5,478 nt of DNA. It comes from Deltaproteobacteria bacterium. Lineage in GTDB: Bacteria; Desulfobacterota; DSM-4660; Desulfatiglandales; HGW-15. The DNA lies in contig JAHECH010000343.1 in assembly GCA_024641835.1 (NCBI GenBank), positions 1-5,478 on the forward strand, in the 5' to 3' direction. Positions within the stretch are counted from its first letter, which is position 1. Every line of letters begins with the position of its first letter. The notes under the pieces are model-generated. The model made no database searches, was not told the origin of the DNA, and saw only the letters and a list, made by a program, of their open reading frames with translations. Position numbers and translations under genes: made by a program. Positions 5,014 to 5,478 of this stretch are shown piece by piece.

Positions 5014-5284
5014 CGTCAAAAGATTTGGAATGGCGTTTGGAGCAACTTTTGGCATTCTGTATCTTGGGTGTGTGCTTGTTATGTATGCCGTGGGCAGGGA
5101 AGTGACAATTCTGTTTTTCAACAGCCTGCTTCATGGAATTGATGTCACGTCTATCATCAGACTCAATATGCCGTGGTGGGAAATGGGCATGGGATTCATT
5201 GAGATATTCATTGTGGGATGGTTAACAGGTGCTACCATAGCAAGCATCTATAATCTTGGCTCAGGGAAAGCAGAAAAAACATAG
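5000..5284 (+). CDS. DUF5676-like small membrane protein
   Basis: 94 residues from the ATG at 5000, chosen for its strong Shine-Dalgarno. The N-terminus MGDINVKRFGMAFGATFGIL leads into a first helix at about 11-31. A loop (33-60, ending MPWW) and a second helix at about 62-84 (MGMGFIEIFIVGWLTGATIA) follow, then SIYNL and a short charged tail. The pattern of lysine-rich start, AxGxxxG in helix 1, G-(I/E)-FxxGWxxGAxxAxxYN in helix 2 matches the DUF5676 family of two-helix proteins of unknown function. Such genes commonly accompany SHOCT and metal-transport genes. It overlaps the DUF2933-like gene by 14 nt, which implies translational coupling. Function is unknown; a partnership in a small membrane complex with the preceding protein is inference. 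Confidence 0.8.
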   Translation: MGDINVKRFGMAFGATFGILYLGCVLVMYAVGREVTILFFNSLLHGIDVTSIIRLNMPWWEMGMGFIEIFIVGWLTGATIASIYNLGSGKAEKT

Positions 5285-5362
5285 TGCCGGTGAGGGGTCT
5301 CAAGCATGGGCCTTGCAATAGCCCTCCATCTGGAATCATAGGGAAGAGGAGGCAGAGGGGAA

Positions 5363-5478
5363 ATGGATCGGCCCGCTCATGTTGAGACCAAAACCAGCAC
5401 CCTTTGTAAAAAGAATCTCTTGGTTCTCTTCGCCTGTCTCTTCACTGTAATGGTTGGCTACGGGGTAACACTGACAGT
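5363..5478 (+). CDS. N-terminus of a probable MFS transporter (3' truncated)
   Basis: The frame starts at ATG 5363 after the purine-rich AAGAGGAGGC (5344-5353, 9-nt spacer) and the closer AGAGGGG, and stays open to the window edge (38 full codons). A hydrophilic N-terminus (MDRPAHVETKTSTLCKKN) leads into a first membrane helix, LLVLFACLFTVMVGYGVTLT. A short cytoplasmic tail followed by a helix of the type NLxVLxxxxFxxMxGxGxxxxxLP is how many major facilitator drug or metabolite exporters begin. With only one helix the family call is tentative and no substrate can be named. The 78-nt gap from the DUF5676-like gene has no clear terminator, so it may belong to the same transcript. Confidence 0.55.
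   Translation, partial: MDRPAHVETKTSTLCKKNLLVLFACLFTVMVGYGVTLT

Noticed and set aside
5306..5329. ATGGGC...GCCCTCCAT partial inverted repeat, considered as a terminator before the MFS gene
   Set aside because: The pairing needs a bulge and there is no T-tract after it.

Overview
The window reads as a bacterial metal-handling (most likely copper/silver) accessory cluster. All confident genes lie on the + strand and are closely spaced. GC content looks intermediate and most starts have strong Shine-Dalgarno sites. Small Gly/Met-rich proteins, a SHOCT protein, a CopB-type ATPase, a CzcN-like methyltransferase-family protein and DUF2933/DUF5676-type membrane proteins occur together in anaerobic Desulfobacterota (former Deltaproteobacteria) and similar Gram-negative bacteria. 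That taxonomic placement is inference; no phylogenetic marker is present.

Layout. 1-428: 3' part of a Gly/Met/Tyr-rich repeat protein with a PepSY-like C-terminal domain. 489-776: single-pass SHOCT protein carrying the same GPGMMG motif. 923-3001: CopB-type P1B ATPase with a His-rich N-terminus and a CPH motif. 3002-3199: a gap that holds a YHS/TRASH-like sequence interrupted by one in-frame UGA exactly where the family has a cysteine. 3200-3853: isoprenylcysteine methyltransferase-family (CzcN-like) membrane protein. 3854-4190: a poorly coding stretch with one doubtful 64-codon ORF. 4197-4679: unrecognised membrane protein with an HEFGH motif. 4679-4801: a 40-codon ORF that overlaps both neighbours by a few bases. 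4798-5013: DUF2933-like protein with a His-rich tail. 5000-5284: DUF5676-like membrane protein. 5363-5478: start of an MFS-type transporter that runs off the window.

How the genes may work together (inference). The ATPase would pump copper or silver out of the cytoplasm. The Met-rich and His-rich small proteins would bind, buffer or deliver the metal at the membrane or in the periplasm. The CzcN-like protein is a recurrent but functionally unclear partner of metal efflux systems. No metal-responsive regulator, clear promoter, mobile element, tRNA/rRNA or CRISPR array is visible.

The most unusual observation is the YHS-like reading frame at 3062-3184. Its UGA replaces the Cys of the FCSxxC signature, it has a strong ribosome-binding site, and a perfect 14-base palindrome begins 11 nt after the UGA, where a bacterial SECIS hairpin would lie. 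It is either a selenocysteine-containing YHS peptide or a recently broken gene.
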